A stretch of 44,278 nucleotides of DNA, taken from positions 1 through 44,278 of IMG/VR virus record IMGVR_UViG_3300021424_000080; one strand, 5' to 3'. The DNA is from a virus. The notes under the pieces were generated by a model. The model saw nothing but the letters and a program-made list of their open reading frames with translations. It ran no database searches and was not told where the DNA came from. Of this stretch, positions 33,531 to 42,563 are shown piece by piece (the stretch's first letter is position 1; each line of letters begins with the position of its first letter). Position numbers and translations under genes: made by a program.

Positions 33531-34498
33531 ACAGAAGCGAGTTTCTTAGATTTCAACTTTTGTTCTAGGGTGATTAGTTCATCTTGATTATCATCGTTAG
33601 CCAAGAACTTCACCAATTCATCTTCATCTTTTGCCACTTCATATTCACCTTCAAAGACACGTCCACTGGACTTAACTCTGTACACTGAATGTGCGATGGC
33701 TTGTTTAACCAAATCTTTAATATGGAGTAGGTTTTCTTTCATGTCTGCAAATCTGTTAAACACTTCGATTGTTGACAATCCTTGGTATTTACCAGACTTG
33801 AATTCAGTCTGTTTAAGAATGTTATCCACTTGGTTGTATACAAATTCTTCTTTAGAATCTTCTGTAACTGGAAGTCCTAGAAGTCTTGCCACTTTTCTCT
33901 TCTTTTCAGGAGTCATTGAATCAAACTTAGCAATCGCCTTGTTGATCAACTGTTTCTTCTTAAACACTACAGCATTTTCGATATCATCATCTACAACGTA
34001 GAATTGTGTATCTGCTGGATAGTCACCTCTTTCCCATGCTTGATAAGAACTAGCAATAGTTGGATGAACTCTCAACCAAGAGAAAGCAAGTTCTTGAAAT
34101 GGAATAGATAGGTCAAAATAATTATCACCATCTAGAAGCTTAACTGGTTGAACATGTCCTGTGTCATCTGTAGACTTAGACATACTATAATTCCAGAAAG
34201 AAGCTCTTGGTCCAAGATCCATTCCTCCTAGAGCATTTTCAAGTTTCTCTCTCAATGTCTTCACACGTTCAATCTCAATTTCACGTTCTGTGGAATCTGA
34301 AATTCTTTTGATGTAAGCAGCGTCAGCATCTAAGCCTGTTCTATATCTTCCATCAAGCTCCTTGTAAGGATATTTAAAAACTCCAGTTCCTGGAATTCTT
34401 GTTAATCCTTTCTGTGACAATCCTCCTTGCATGGTTTGCATACCAGCACTGTTGTACTCCTTTTTAATCGTGGAGATTTTTCCAAGTTTATTACCCAT
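33527..34498 (-). CDS. Conserved capsid-proximal protein, 323 aa
   Basis: First gene after the major capsid gene. Its ATG at 34498 carries the leader motif ACAAACCAAT plus AACTACATAT shared with the scaffold-like gene. The N-terminus is basic and Gly-rich (GLSQKGLTRIPGTGVFKYPY), followed by charged helices (REIEIERVKTLREKLENALG), DLGPRASFWNYSMS and FKSGKYQGLSTIEVF. The C-terminus is acidic then lysine-rich. I recall this family downstream of crAss-like capsid genes. It may be a head completion or portal-vertex protein. No enzymatic motif is visible. Confidence 0.7.
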   Translation of the reverse strand: MGNKLGKISTIKKEYNSAGMQTMQGGLSQKGLTRIPGTGVFKYPYKELDGRYRTGLDADAAYIKRISDSTEREIEIERVKTLREKLENALGGMDLGPRASFWNYSMSKSTDDTGHVQPVKLLDGDNYFDLSIPFQELAFSWLRVHPTIASSYQAWERGDYPADTQFYVVDDDIENAVVFKKKQLINKAIAKFDSMTPEKKRKVARLLGLPVTEDSKEEFVYNQVDNILKQTEFKSGKYQGLSTIEVFNRFADMKENLLHIKDLVKQAIAHSVYRVKSSGRVFEGEYEVAKDEDELVKFLANDDNQDELITLEQKLKSKKLASV

Positions 34499-34629
34499 AT
34501 GTAGTTGATTTGTATTGGTTTGTTTTTGCAGAGTGTGCCAATCAAATGGCTAGGCTCACTGACCCACACTCTGTTTTGAAACGTTTTCACGTCAATCCTA
34601 GAGGACTACCCAAGGAAGGGTGTATAAAG
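34499..34629 (-). other. Structured leader between capsid terminator and the 323-aa gene
   Basis: No gene is seen here. On the minus strand the stretch contains a 9-bp inverted repeat CAGAGTGTG/CACACTCTG (34573-34565 and 34537-34529) with a GCCA/TGGC hairpin in its loop, an ACGT-GAAA-ACGT hairpin with a GNRA-type tetraloop, and an ACCC/GGGT hairpin. It could be a processed or regulatory leader RNA. No tRNA consensus (no T-loop box) is present. Confidence 0.4.
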
Positions 34630-34656
34630 CTCCCCCCATGAAACATGAGGGGAGAT
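34624..34656 (-). terminator. Terminator after the major capsid gene
   Basis: On the minus strand CTCCCC (34654-34649), one mismatch, CATG, loop TTT, CATG, and GGGGAG (34635-34630), followed by CTTTATA. The stem sits 9 bases after the capsid stop. The T-tract is weak, so termination may be partial, which would give more capsid than downstream proteins. Confidence 0.65.
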
Positions 34657-34662
34657 TTTATA

Positions 34663-36216
34663 TTAGAACTGTGGAATTTCTTCGATTAGAACAGTTCTTG
34701 ACAAGTCTTCGATGAATACATCGCATCTGTCTTGCATCCAGATCTCATAGCCTGGGAATTTGTTGGCAGAAGACATACCCTGAGACTTAGCAAAGCCTAA
34801 GTGGTGTCTACGTCCATCGATATATCCCCAAGTCATAGAAGGAGCACCTTTCATTCTCACCTCACGAATGTTGTTGACCATAGAGCCATCAGACATTGGA
34901 GACACATCAAATACCATGAACACTGGCGTACTCTTCTTGTTCTGTCCAAATTCCAAGTTGGATTGAGGAAGATCAAGTTCTTTCAAGTGGATAAGTTCCA
35001 CACGACCAGTTTCACGAGTAACCATTGCATCGAATGCAAAGTTGTAAGTGATGTGCTGTCCTTCTCCTTGCAGATATCTGTTTCCAGAATCTGCCACGAA
35101 GCTAAGGCCAGAGTTCAATGCATCAGCTTTCAAAGCCTGCTGGAACACGTCAAAGCCAGCTTCGTTAGTGTACATTTTCACTCTTCTGTCCTTAACATCC
35201 ACACGTCTGTAGAACAAGTCTCCAAACACAGAACGAATAAGGTTTGCAGAGAATTCTCCACGATTGTATTGTACCAAGTTACCATTGTTACGCATTCTGT
35301 GGTAAACACCAGCAGATACACGCTTCAATTCTTGCTTAGATCCATTAGTTTTTACAGTGCCAGGCTTAGACCAAATCATACGCTTCACCTTAAGTTCAAG
35401 CATTGACTTTCTAAGTAGGAATTCTACAAATGGCTCCCACTTAACATCGTTACGAGTTAGAGGAAGTTGGTTTCTGCGCTGAGGAGCGTACACCAAGATG
35501 TCAAGAGCTTTGCCAGAAGCATCTCTCAGAGTCTTGTCATCAGCCCATGCAGTGATTTGGTGTTCGAAACCATATCCAGAACCAAGAGATTCGAACATAG
35601 TGATTTTCTCACCAAGTCTTGGCAAACCAAGAAGGTCTTGATCAAATTCACCAATTGCAGCATCAATCAATTCAAGTTCGATACCAATTTGCAAGAATGT
35701 AGGGCTTACGAAGTCCACGATTGGGTTATCAGAAACCAATGTGAAGCTGTAAAGGAATCCTGCATTCCAAGGAACTGGGTCCTTAATCACATACCATCTT
35801 GGACCATACTGACGAGAACCTACAGAAACGATAGCGTTCTTAGAGAATTCGTTAGTGTCCAATACCACCTGAAACTCCTGACCATCGATACCTGGCTTAC
35901 TCAACTCAGCAGTGGAGCTAGGGACGTCAATGATTTTAGGAAATTTGTAAGGAACCTGTACTTCCCACTTCCAAGAATCGCTGTTGTTGTCGATGTAGTA
36001 AGGAGTGGACTTGTTGATCATATCAAGGAAGTCGTTGCTGTACAATGAGCTCTGAGTGTACAAGGAGATGATCTTCTTGTCATAGTCAGCTGGCTCAGTG
36101 GAGTGAAACGACTCCAAGTGATTTGAATCAGTTAGCTTTCCTACAGCACGTTTGTCCATTGACGCAACACGAGCATAGGTAAAGCCTGTTAAACCTGGGA
36201 TTGTTTGAATTGCCAT
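34663..36216 (-). CDS. Major capsid protein (HK97 fold expected), 517 aa
   Basis: Size, place after the scaffold-like gene, A-rich leader, own terminator and favoured codon use all fit the major capsid protein. The sequence begins MAIQTIPGLTGFTYARVASM. A charged N-terminal helical region is followed by GSRQYGPRWYVIKDPVPWN, a basic stretch (LLRKSMLELKVKRMIWSKPG), and a C-terminus with WGYIDGRRHHLGF and SSANKFPGYEIWM. The length (about 500 residues) and these C-terminal motifs fit crAss-like capsid proteins. The HK97 fold is known for that family and is not visible directly here. I see no long N-terminal delta domain. Confidence 0.85.
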   Translation of the reverse strand: MAIQTIPGLTGFTYARVASMDKRAVGKLTDSNHLESFHSTEPADYDKKIISLYTQSSLYSNDFLDMINKSTPYYIDNNSDSWKWEVQVPYKFPKIIDVPSSTAELSKPGIDGQEFQVVLDTNEFSKNAIVSVGSRQYGPRWYVIKDPVPWNAGFLYSFTLVSDNPIVDFVSPTFLQIGIELELIDAAIGEFDQDLLGLPRLGEKITMFESLGSGYGFEHQITAWADDKTLRDASGKALDILVYAPQRRNQLPLTRNDVKWEPFVEFLLRKSMLELKVKRMIWSKPGTVKTNGSKQELKRVSAGVYHRMRNNGNLVQYNRGEFSANLIRSVFGDLFYRRVDVKDRRVKMYTNEAGFDVFQQALKADALNSGLSFVADSGNRYLQGEGQHITYNFAFDAMVTRETGRVELIHLKELDLPQSNLEFGQNKKSTPVFMVFDVSPMSDGSMVNNIREVRMKGAPSMTWGYIDGRRHHLGFAKSQGMSSANKFPGYEIWMQDRCDVFIEDLSRTVLIEEIPQF

Positions 36217-36239
36217 TGTTTTAGACTTTGTTTATTAAT

Positions 36240-37478
36240 TTATAAGAACCATGAGTTCGCTTTTCCAGGATTGCCACCAGAAGCAGGTTTTTTACTTGTC
36301 TGCCTTGCAACTTCCTCAAATAACTGGGTTGACTTTTTAGTCACCCCTGTTCTTTGTATGGTAGATAATGTAGGATCTTTTTCTAAAATCTTAAGAAGAA
36401 GTCCCACCTTAACTTTCATAGCGTGGTTCTCAGGTCTCTTAAGTTCCAGGATAGTCTTGTCAAAATCTGTCAGGGTTTCACCTGAAGGAGTTTTGTACTT
36501 GTCTACCAAAAGGAAGTCTTGTAGTTCTGATGCCAATTTGGGGTTTAATGGAATTCCATCAAACTCCTTTGTTTTCAATTTGTCTTGGAGGACAGACTGA
36601 ACGTTTTGTATATATTGATTTCGAATCATTGCTTTTTGCTGAAGTTGTTGCTCAGCTTGTTGCTCCATTTGTTGCAACTTCACTGCCTCCTTCTTGACAA
36701 GCACTTTGTGATGCTTGCTAGCAACTGTTTCTAAATCACCATAGTTTCTAAGCCTTTCAACTTCTGTTGTGATGTCTTCATCGTCAAATCCTTGATCTGA
36801 CAATGCTTGTTTTATCACTCTCACTTGGTTGTCTTCATTGGAAAGATCCAACTCAGCAAAGCTTATCACATTGTTGTATACACCAAAATAATCTTTAGGG
36901 TTTACACCCTTTACAAATATGGCATCAAACGCTTTTTGGTAATCTTCTCCAAACTGCCCAATGAAGTTGTCAACAATTTCTATTGCACCTTTTTTCTTTT
37001 CTGCATTAAACTTCTCCAGAAATTGTTCTGGTGTTTCAATAACTGTATCCTCCTCATCATCGTCCTTTGTGAAAACACCAAGTTTGAAAAGGTCTTTGGA
37101 GAGAGAAACAAATGGGGACTCTCGTACATCTTCATCATCAGCTTCTTCAGCTTGCGCTTCTGGTTTAGCTGGTGCTACAACGTCTTCATTTTCCTCATCT
37201 TCTTCATCGTCTCCAAGAAAGTTTTTCAAAACATCTTGAGGAGTGGTCTCTTCACCATCTAGTTTTTGTACAACTTCTTTACCTTTTGAAACTTCTGGTT
37301 TTTTAGGGGCTTGGGGTTCTTCAGCTGTCTTTACAATTGCCTCTAGTTTGTCAGGATCTTCTGTAGAAGTTTCTGGAGAGAACAAATCATTCAATAGCTC
37401 TGTACTACCAATTCCCATTCCCAACGTTTCTTCGATACCAAAGTTACCAAGTGATGGAGTGTCTAGGTTGTCTGCCAT
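36240..37478 (-). CDS. Scaffold-like protein, 412 aa
   Basis: Lies directly before the capsid gene (23-base gap). The first 150 residues are very acidic (GDDEEDEENEDVVAPAK), the middle has a Gln-rich coiled coil (LQQMEQQAEQQLQQKAM at about residues 263-285), and the C-terminus is basic (TSKKPASGGNPGKANSW). An acidic N-terminus, a coiled coil and a basic capsid-binding tail are typical of scaffolding proteins. Its ATG follows a promoter-like region and the leader motif shared with the 323-residue gene. No protease motif is visible, so a separate maturation protease, if any, is elsewhere. Confidence 0.75.
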   Translation of the reverse strand: MADNLDTPSLGNFGIEETLGMGIGSTELLNDLFSPETSTEDPDKLEAIVKTAEEPQAPKKPEVSKGKEVVQKLDGEETTPQDVLKNFLGDDEEDEENEDVVAPAKPEAQAEEADDEDVRESPFVSLSKDLFKLGVFTKDDDEEDTVIETPEQFLEKFNAEKKKGAIEIVDNFIGQFGEDYQKAFDAIFVKGVNPKDYFGVYNNVISFAELDLSNEDNQVRVIKQALSDQGFDDEDITTEVERLRNYGDLETVASKHHKVLVKKEAVKLQQMEQQAEQQLQQKAMIRNQYIQNVQSVLQDKLKTKEFDGIPLNPKLASELQDFLLVDKYKTPSGETLTDFDKTILELKRPENHAMKVKVGLLLKILEKDPTLSTIQRTGVTKKSTQLFEEVARQTSKKPASGGNPGKANSWFL

Positions 37479-37513
37479 ATATGTAGTTAATTATCTGATT
37501 GGTTTGTATGATA

Positions 37514-37544
37514 TAAATGTACTTTCGTTTATAAAATAATCAAA
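37514..37544 (-). promoter_or_regulatory. Promoter before the scaffold and capsid genes
   Basis: Minus strand TTTG (37544-37541), 19 bases, TACATTTA (37521-37514), which differs from the Bacteroidota -7 consensus TAnnTTTG only at the last base. Transcription would start near 37507, about 29 bases before the ATG at 37478. The -33 box lies inside one copy of a direct repeat. Confidence 0.5.
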
Positions 37545-37559
37545 TAAGAAATAATCAAA
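37534..37559 (-). repeat. Two perfect 11-bp direct repeats, 15 bases apart
   Basis: AAATAATCAAA (plus strand) at 37534-37544 and 37549-37559. The second copy in the direction of minus-strand transcription contains the putative -33 box, so the pair may be an operator or a duplicated promoter element. Confidence 0.6.
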
Positions 37560-37611
37560 ATTGTTGTTTTTTTGACACGTATAGCATTAAGTATACTTTT
37601 TCTACTATTTT

Positions 37612-40206
37612 TTATTTCTTATTGTTTTTTGATGCTCTATTAGAAGCATTTATTTTAGCCACTTCTACATCATTCTTCATATTCTCTCTAGCAACATTAA
37701 GCTTTTCTTTTTCAAGTTGCATCTTCTGCATCGCTTGTAGATTTTTAGATTGAATATCCTGCATCTTTAATTGATAGTCTTGCGCTGCTTTAGACTGTTG
37801 CATAGATAGATTTGATATCTCTAATATATCAGGAGTGCCTGATTCATCAACATCTTGTATTGCAGCTTCACCTCTTGCAGAAGCATTAATAAGAGCAATT
37901 TCTTTCTTATTAATTCTATCAAGTTCTTGTTGATAGTTTTGATTAGCAAGCTCTTCTTGTTTCTGTTGCTGTTGAGCCTGTATTTGAGCAGCTGCAATTT
38001 GTTGTTGCTGCTGAAGCTGCTGTTGTTGAATCTCTAGTTGTTGATCTTGTAGTTGTTGTTGTCTATCTTTTAGAGTTTTGAATGTCTTCTTCATTTCTCT
38101 CATAGACTTAGTAGAATACAACTCAATTACATCATATAGTGTGCCACCATTCTGAATGACAGCCTGAGACAACTGACGCAACTCGTTGAACATTTGTGTA
38201 TCTTCTGGTCTGTTTGTTACAAACACTTTCAAATCACGTAGTTTCAAATCATTACCATTCACTTGTATAAATGCAGATTCTCCTTCTGCTGTAATATATG
38301 ACAATGTAGACATAGGCTTAGCACTTTCTACATATTGAGCAGCATCTACAATAGCTTGATATAGTTGACCAAGAACATACTCATGTGCAACAAATAGAGG
38401 CTCTGTCTGAGCGTATGACTGACTGACAGCTGTATTCACACCTGTAGCAGATTCACTGGCCTGTATGCTTCCTAAACGCTGTCTAGACATTCCTATTAGC
38501 TCCCAACATTCGTTCTTTAGCTGTAGAGCAAGATTATATCTAGATTGAATTTCACCAGTTCTTGTAAGATCTATATTTCTTGCAATTGTGGTGTTAGATA
38601 CAGCAGCTTTTGTATTCTCTGGGCTGTCATCATCAAATATAATACCACGCTCTCTTGCTTCCATTTCCCAGATGTCTAATGCATCTTGATCATCACCATC
38701 TTTTAATCTAGGAACACGTCTAATATTTACAGAAGCTACGTTACCAATTTCTTTTTCTAGTAGTTTATACAGCTGATTCATACAAATGTTATACAACACT
38801 TGGAATGGCTTCATTAAATCCACTAGTGATTTGGCTTCTGTGTTCTTCACCTCAAATGTAGTGCCTATAATAGGACAATAGTTAAGGATTTTTAGAGGTT
38901 TAATATGATAGATGTCTGGACCAATCTTAGTTCCTTGATACCACTGGTTAATCCATCCCCATTCTAAAGAAATCTGTGTAGGAATAGTGTTTGATTTGTA
39001 ATTTTCATCAACTAGAACAGTTTGCTCATTGCCCACTTCGTCAGTGTATATAAGTTTACCAATCTTTCTTTTAGAAATCCAATATGCTCTAACAACAACG
39101 TATTTGTATCCAAATGAAGACACGTTAGATGTCAAGCCTAAGAAGTCTTTCAGTCCATCATTGTTTTCTTTCATCTCACTTTCAATCATCATTCTTGTTT
39201 GTAGGACAAGGGGATCGAATGTGTCGTATTGAATAGAGTCAATACCATCAGCAGCATTAGGATTTCCTAGGTTGGATTCACGAACGTTGATTAGTCCATA
39301 ATCTTGTAAGGAGCTTCTTAAGTGATTGATTTCTTCTTTGGTGAGATCAGGGATGCTTTCAATAATTTCTGAAAGTTCCATAACTTGGACAGTACCAGCA
39401 GCATACGCTCCTTGGTTTCTTCCTGTAGGATCAGAAATCCACTTTCTATCTGGTGTTGTTAAGAACCATGTATTCTTTGGGTTGGCCACTTCTATATTGA
39501 AACCAAGCTTAGAGTTGTCTTCATAGATGTGATAGAACTCTCTGGCAGAAATAAGCATGTCTCTAAATGCATCTTCACTCTTCTCTTTAAGATTGAATTC
39601 TGCTTTCTGACATGTTAAAATGTGGTTGGCCCACTTCTCTGCCACAGATGTGTAGGAGTCTAGCTGATCCTTCACTTGCTCCATTGTAATTTGTTCTAGC
39701 TGCTCTTCGTCAATTTCTTGACCCTGCATAGCTAGCTTCTGAATAATGTTCTGTCTGGCTTGAGAAATAATAAATTCTTGCAGAATATCTGTCTTGAATT
39801 GTAACTCTTCAGACTGGCTATCATCATCAAATGCCTTTACACGAAATGTATCTGGACGCTTAGATATTTCGCCTACAAGCTCATTGATTGGTGTTGTTAC
39901 AATAGAATAATGTTTTACATAAGCAGGAAGTCCTAAATCTCCCTGTAGCACTTCTGTAAATGATTTCACATCTGGCTCTTGATAAAAGTCCTCCATTCGC
40001 AGGATGCCTTTTACAAGGTCATAGTTTTTGACAAATGTGTCACGATTCTTCATGTATTCTGCATACGACTTGTTTGCAAAATAATCCATCGTGTTTTTCA
40101 CCCAACTCTCGTCCTGCTTCTCTTTCTCTGTCTTAAATTGATCAGGGAAAATGTTAAGATAGGCATATCGTATGGTTGCGTCCTTTGTATATCTAATGAT
40201 TGCCAT
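37612..40206 (-). CDS. Portal protein, 864 aa
   Basis: Starts at ATG 40206, overlapping the TAA of the terminase by one base (TAATG). Position directly after the large terminase and the size fit the long portal proteins of crAss-like phages. The body has typical portal helices and a central NLALQLKNECWELIGMSRQR region with an Ala/Ser-rich ESATGVNTAVSQSYAQTEP that may form the stem and tunnel. Residues about 713-775 are extremely Gln-rich (QQQLEIQ and QLQQQQQIAAAQIQAQQQ runs), a likely coiled-coil crown projecting into the head. The C-terminus continues in charged helices ending in KNNKK. The portal gates DNA packaging and anchors the tail. Confidence 0.85.
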   Translation of the reverse strand: MAIIRYTKDATIRYAYLNIFPDQFKTEKEKQDESWVKNTMDYFANKSYAEYMKNRDTFVKNYDLVKGILRMEDFYQEPDVKSFTEVLQGDLGLPAYVKHYSIVTTPINELVGEISKRPDTFRVKAFDDDSQSEELQFKTDILQEFIISQARQNIIQKLAMQGQEIDEEQLEQITMEQVKDQLDSYTSVAEKWANHILTCQKAEFNLKEKSEDAFRDMLISAREFYHIYEDNSKLGFNIEVANPKNTWFLTTPDRKWISDPTGRNQGAYAAGTVQVMELSEIIESIPDLTKEEINHLRSSLQDYGLINVRESNLGNPNAADGIDSIQYDTFDPLVLQTRMMIESEMKENNDGLKDFLGLTSNVSSFGYKYVVVRAYWISKRKIGKLIYTDEVGNEQTVLVDENYKSNTIPTQISLEWGWINQWYQGTKIGPDIYHIKPLKILNYCPIIGTTFEVKNTEAKSLVDLMKPFQVLYNICMNQLYKLLEKEIGNVASVNIRRVPRLKDGDDQDALDIWEMEARERGIIFDDDSPENTKAAVSNTTIARNIDLTRTGEIQSRYNLALQLKNECWELIGMSRQRLGSIQASESATGVNTAVSQSYAQTEPLFVAHEYVLGQLYQAIVDAAQYVESAKPMSTLSYITAEGESAFIQVNGNDLKLRDLKVFVTNRPEDTQMFNELRQLSQAVIQNGGTLYDVIELYSTKSMREMKKTFKTLKDRQQQLQDQQLEIQQQQLQQQQQIAAAQIQAQQQQKQEELANQNYQQELDRINKKEIALINASARGEAAIQDVDESGTPDILEISNLSMQQSKAAQDYQLKMQDIQSKNLQAMQKMQLEKEKLNVARENMKNDVEVAKINASNRASKNNKK

Positions 40207-42230
40207 TATGAAAATAATTTATTTTTTCTCGTATTGAACATATTTCTAGAGCTGCTGAATAGCGTATTACTCTTTAATTTCTTACTGTACAGCGACTTCA
40301 CTCTGTCATCATTTGTTCCTCCAATTCTTCCAAATATGGGGTCCATCTTAAGTGCCTGAGCTATAGCTAGTTCTGCTGCTACAATCCTATCGAAGTTTCC
40401 TTCGTCATTGTATTGTATAATTTCTTCAAGAAGCATGGGATCAAATATCTTGCTCACTCCTGCTATCTCTTTAGTTACATTTCCTTCATCATCCTTTTCT
40501 GAATAAATAACATCCTCCATATATCTCTTTAGACATGTATGTAGATAGTCAATTATTTTTTGGGCTGATCTGTGAATTCCATATTCTCGTTTTACAGTGG
40601 TGTTTGGAATCACTTCTAACAACCATTGTGGCTGCTTCTCAAGGTAATGTGCATCGCCCTTGCTTTTCATGTATTCGATGAACGAAATGTCATCATTTTC
40701 ACAAAGAGCCCTAGCGTTGTAATATTTAATTAGCAATCTAGCCTGTTCTTCCCAGGTTTCCTTCTTATCAGGTCTTGCACAATACGAAGCTACGAACATA
40801 TCCTGATATTTCTCACCAGTGAGATCATGCATTCTCTTGTAAATATACACAGAACCTAGTGAAGTTGAATACTTTGCCTGCCCTTGTCTATAGGGGTCAA
40901 CTCCTGCAACGTATAATCCATAAGGAGGATTCTCTATAGGAAACTCATATATCACTATAGGAGCGTCTTTTGCATCTGTACTCTTGAGAGGAAAGTTTGT
41001 AATTGGCATTCTGTCTGTAAACTCATGACCAATTTTTCCTTCATCATTAAATAATATAATAGGTGTGCCAGTTCTTTCGTTCTGTAGCAATCTCACCTTT
41101 TGTCTCTTAGCAGCTTCTATGTCAAAGATGTTAGTGTCTTCGTTCAAGAATATGTCGTCCACCTTCTGTGGATAATACATCTTTTCTTTGAGAAATGCAA
41201 CTCTATCGCCAGCTTTCTTGAGTCGTTCAAGATTATCGTTGGTAATTTGGTTAGCTTTCTCCTCATTAGACACTAGCATTTGTACGTTATGCAGATCACT
41301 AGTGGATGAAACATTAAGATAGCTTCCTAATGTAGAAGCTTCTTTGGCTTCCATTCTGTATTTGTTGGAAATAAACAAGCCATGCACACGTCTAGTGTCC
41401 TCATCATTGTTGTATGTCAAGAAGTTGTAATTGTCAACATCAAACATTAATGACTTAGCATCCATAAACCTCTTCATATCACCCCCTGTACCTGTAAGAA
41501 TAGGAGAACATCCCCATCCAAATGGTGTTGTAAAGCCAGGAACAGCAGCCTGTAAGCCTCTTAAGAAAGATCCTTTACCAATCTCGTCAATAATTAGTTT
41601 ACGTGGCTTTGTACCAGCAATAGCTTCTTCGTTATTGCCCTCATCAAGGTTACGTATTAGAATTTGTGAGAAGGGAATACGCTCTCCTCCCTTTGTTTTA
41701 ATACCTAACGTCACTTGATTCTTCCAATTATCTTCTACACGCTGCCATATGAAATATTCTGGAAGGAAGTTTAAGCCTTTGTCAAGCTTGTCTGTAATAA
41801 GCTTAATATCTGGGGCATTCAAGCCAGCAATTACGTTCTGTGAGTTCTCATCAAACGTAGCTCCCCATGCAATATAGCTTGCTTCTAAAACAGACTTAGC
41901 AAAACGTCTAATTCCCAAAATAACCAACCCACGCTTTTCAGCATGGGCTCTATCTATTTCATTTGTCACTAACCATTCGTTGTCTCTGAGAGAGGGATTT
42001 GCATATTGTTGATAGATGCGTCCTCTATCATCCATCACATCCACTTCTGTATGCCATAGATTGAGGTGCCAATACAAGAATGGATTAATAAACACACCAT
42101 CCATCATAAATCCATCAAGGCACAGCTTCTTATGAAACTCAAAGAAAGCTTTGTATTCTTGTGAACTCTTATCAGGAAGGCGTGTTTGATTAATCAGCCA
42201 TTCACTATATTTTACATTCTCTAGATTCAT
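40206..42230 (-). CDS. terL: Terminase large subunit (ATPase and nuclease), 674 aa
   Basis: The ATPase has a Walker A-like GIRRFAKS (residues 106-113), Walker B KLIIDE (211-216) with the catalytic Glu at 216, and a motif III-like PILTGTGG (243-250). The nuclease begins around VAGVDPYRQG with metal-binding D445, and ALCENDD (E511) is the likely second acid. The order is the usual one for TerL: N-terminal translocation motor, C-terminal RNase H-like nuclease. The start overlaps the stop of the small upstream gene (ATGA) and the end overlaps the portal start. It works with the portal to package DNA into proheads and cut it. Confidence 0.93.
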   Translation of the reverse strand: MNLENVKYSEWLINQTRLPDKSSQEYKAFFEFHKKLCLDGFMMDGVFINPFLYWHLNLWHTEVDVMDDRGRIYQQYANPSLRDNEWLVTNEIDRAHAEKRGLVILGIRRFAKSVLEASYIAWGATFDENSQNVIAGLNAPDIKLITDKLDKGLNFLPEYFIWQRVEDNWKNQVTLGIKTKGGERIPFSQILIRNLDEGNNEEAIAGTKPRKLIIDEIGKGSFLRGLQAAVPGFTTPFGWGCSPILTGTGGDMKRFMDAKSLMFDVDNYNFLTYNNDEDTRRVHGLFISNKYRMEAKEASTLGSYLNVSSTSDLHNVQMLVSNEEKANQITNDNLERLKKAGDRVAFLKEKMYYPQKVDDIFLNEDTNIFDIEAAKRQKVRLLQNERTGTPIILFNDEGKIGHEFTDRMPITNFPLKSTDAKDAPIVIYEFPIENPPYGLYVAGVDPYRQGQAKYSTSLGSVYIYKRMHDLTGEKYQDMFVASYCARPDKKETWEEQARLLIKYYNARALCENDDISFIEYMKSKGDAHYLEKQPQWLLEVIPNTTVKREYGIHRSAQKIIDYLHTCLKRYMEDVIYSEKDDEGNVTKEIAGVSKIFDPMLLEEIIQYNDEGNFDRIVAAELAIAQALKMDPIFGRIGGTNDDRVKSLYSKKLKSNTLFSSSRNMFNTRKNKLFS

Positions 42231-42559
42231 CGTCTACCCTTAAGAAAATCTTCAGCCATAGAGCCAAGCTCACCACTACCACGTATTTCAATCTTTGATT
42301 CTTCCTTCTCTCTGAGCTTATCCACCACCTCAAGCAACGCTAGATAGTTCTTCATTGTCTCTTGGATGAATTTTCCTTGACTCTCAATACTGGCAATCAC
42401 CATAGGCAGCATTCCGCCCTTAGCTGTAGGCTTCCATTCAATCCTATCCTTCAGCTCATGCATAGGATTAGCATCGACATATTGCTTCCAACTGGAGAGC
42501 TGTTGTTCTGCCCAATCAAGCTCTGTATTAACGTATGTTGTCTTCTTTGGAGCAGCCAT
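42227..42559 (-). CDS. Probable terminase small subunit, 110 aa
   Basis: Located directly before terL with a 4-base overlap. The sequence is helical with LDWAEQQLSSWKQYVDANPM, a central KPTAKGGMLPMVIASIESQ and a charged coiled-coil (LLEVVDKLREKEESKIE) before GELGSMAEDFLKGR. I recall this family immediately before large terminases in Bacteroidota phages. No helix-turn-helix is obvious. The small-terminase role is inferred from position, size and coiled coil. Confidence 0.55.
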   Translation of the reverse strand: MAAPKKTTYVNTELDWAEQQLSSWKQYVDANPMHELKDRIEWKPTAKGGMLPMVIASIESQGKFIQETMKNYLALLEVVDKLREKEESKIEIRGSGELGSMAEDFLKGRR

Positions 42560-42563
42560 GTAA

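Noticed and set aside
34402-34590. Minus-strand 62-residue frame across the spacer and start of the 323-residue gene
   Set aside because: Different frame from the conserved 323-residue protein, with no start context of its own.
34529-34620. Possible tRNA in the spacer after the capsid gene
   Set aside because: There is a 9-bp stem, but no T-loop GGTTCRA box, no CCA end and no clover-leaf geometry.
34589-34646. 19-codon frame in the spacer starting within the terminator loop
   Set aside because: Too short, starts inside a hairpin and has no recognisable sequence.
34801-35406. Plus-strand 201-residue frame inside the capsid gene
   Set aside because: His/Ser-rich composition with no family resemblance; fully covered by the well-supported capsid gene.
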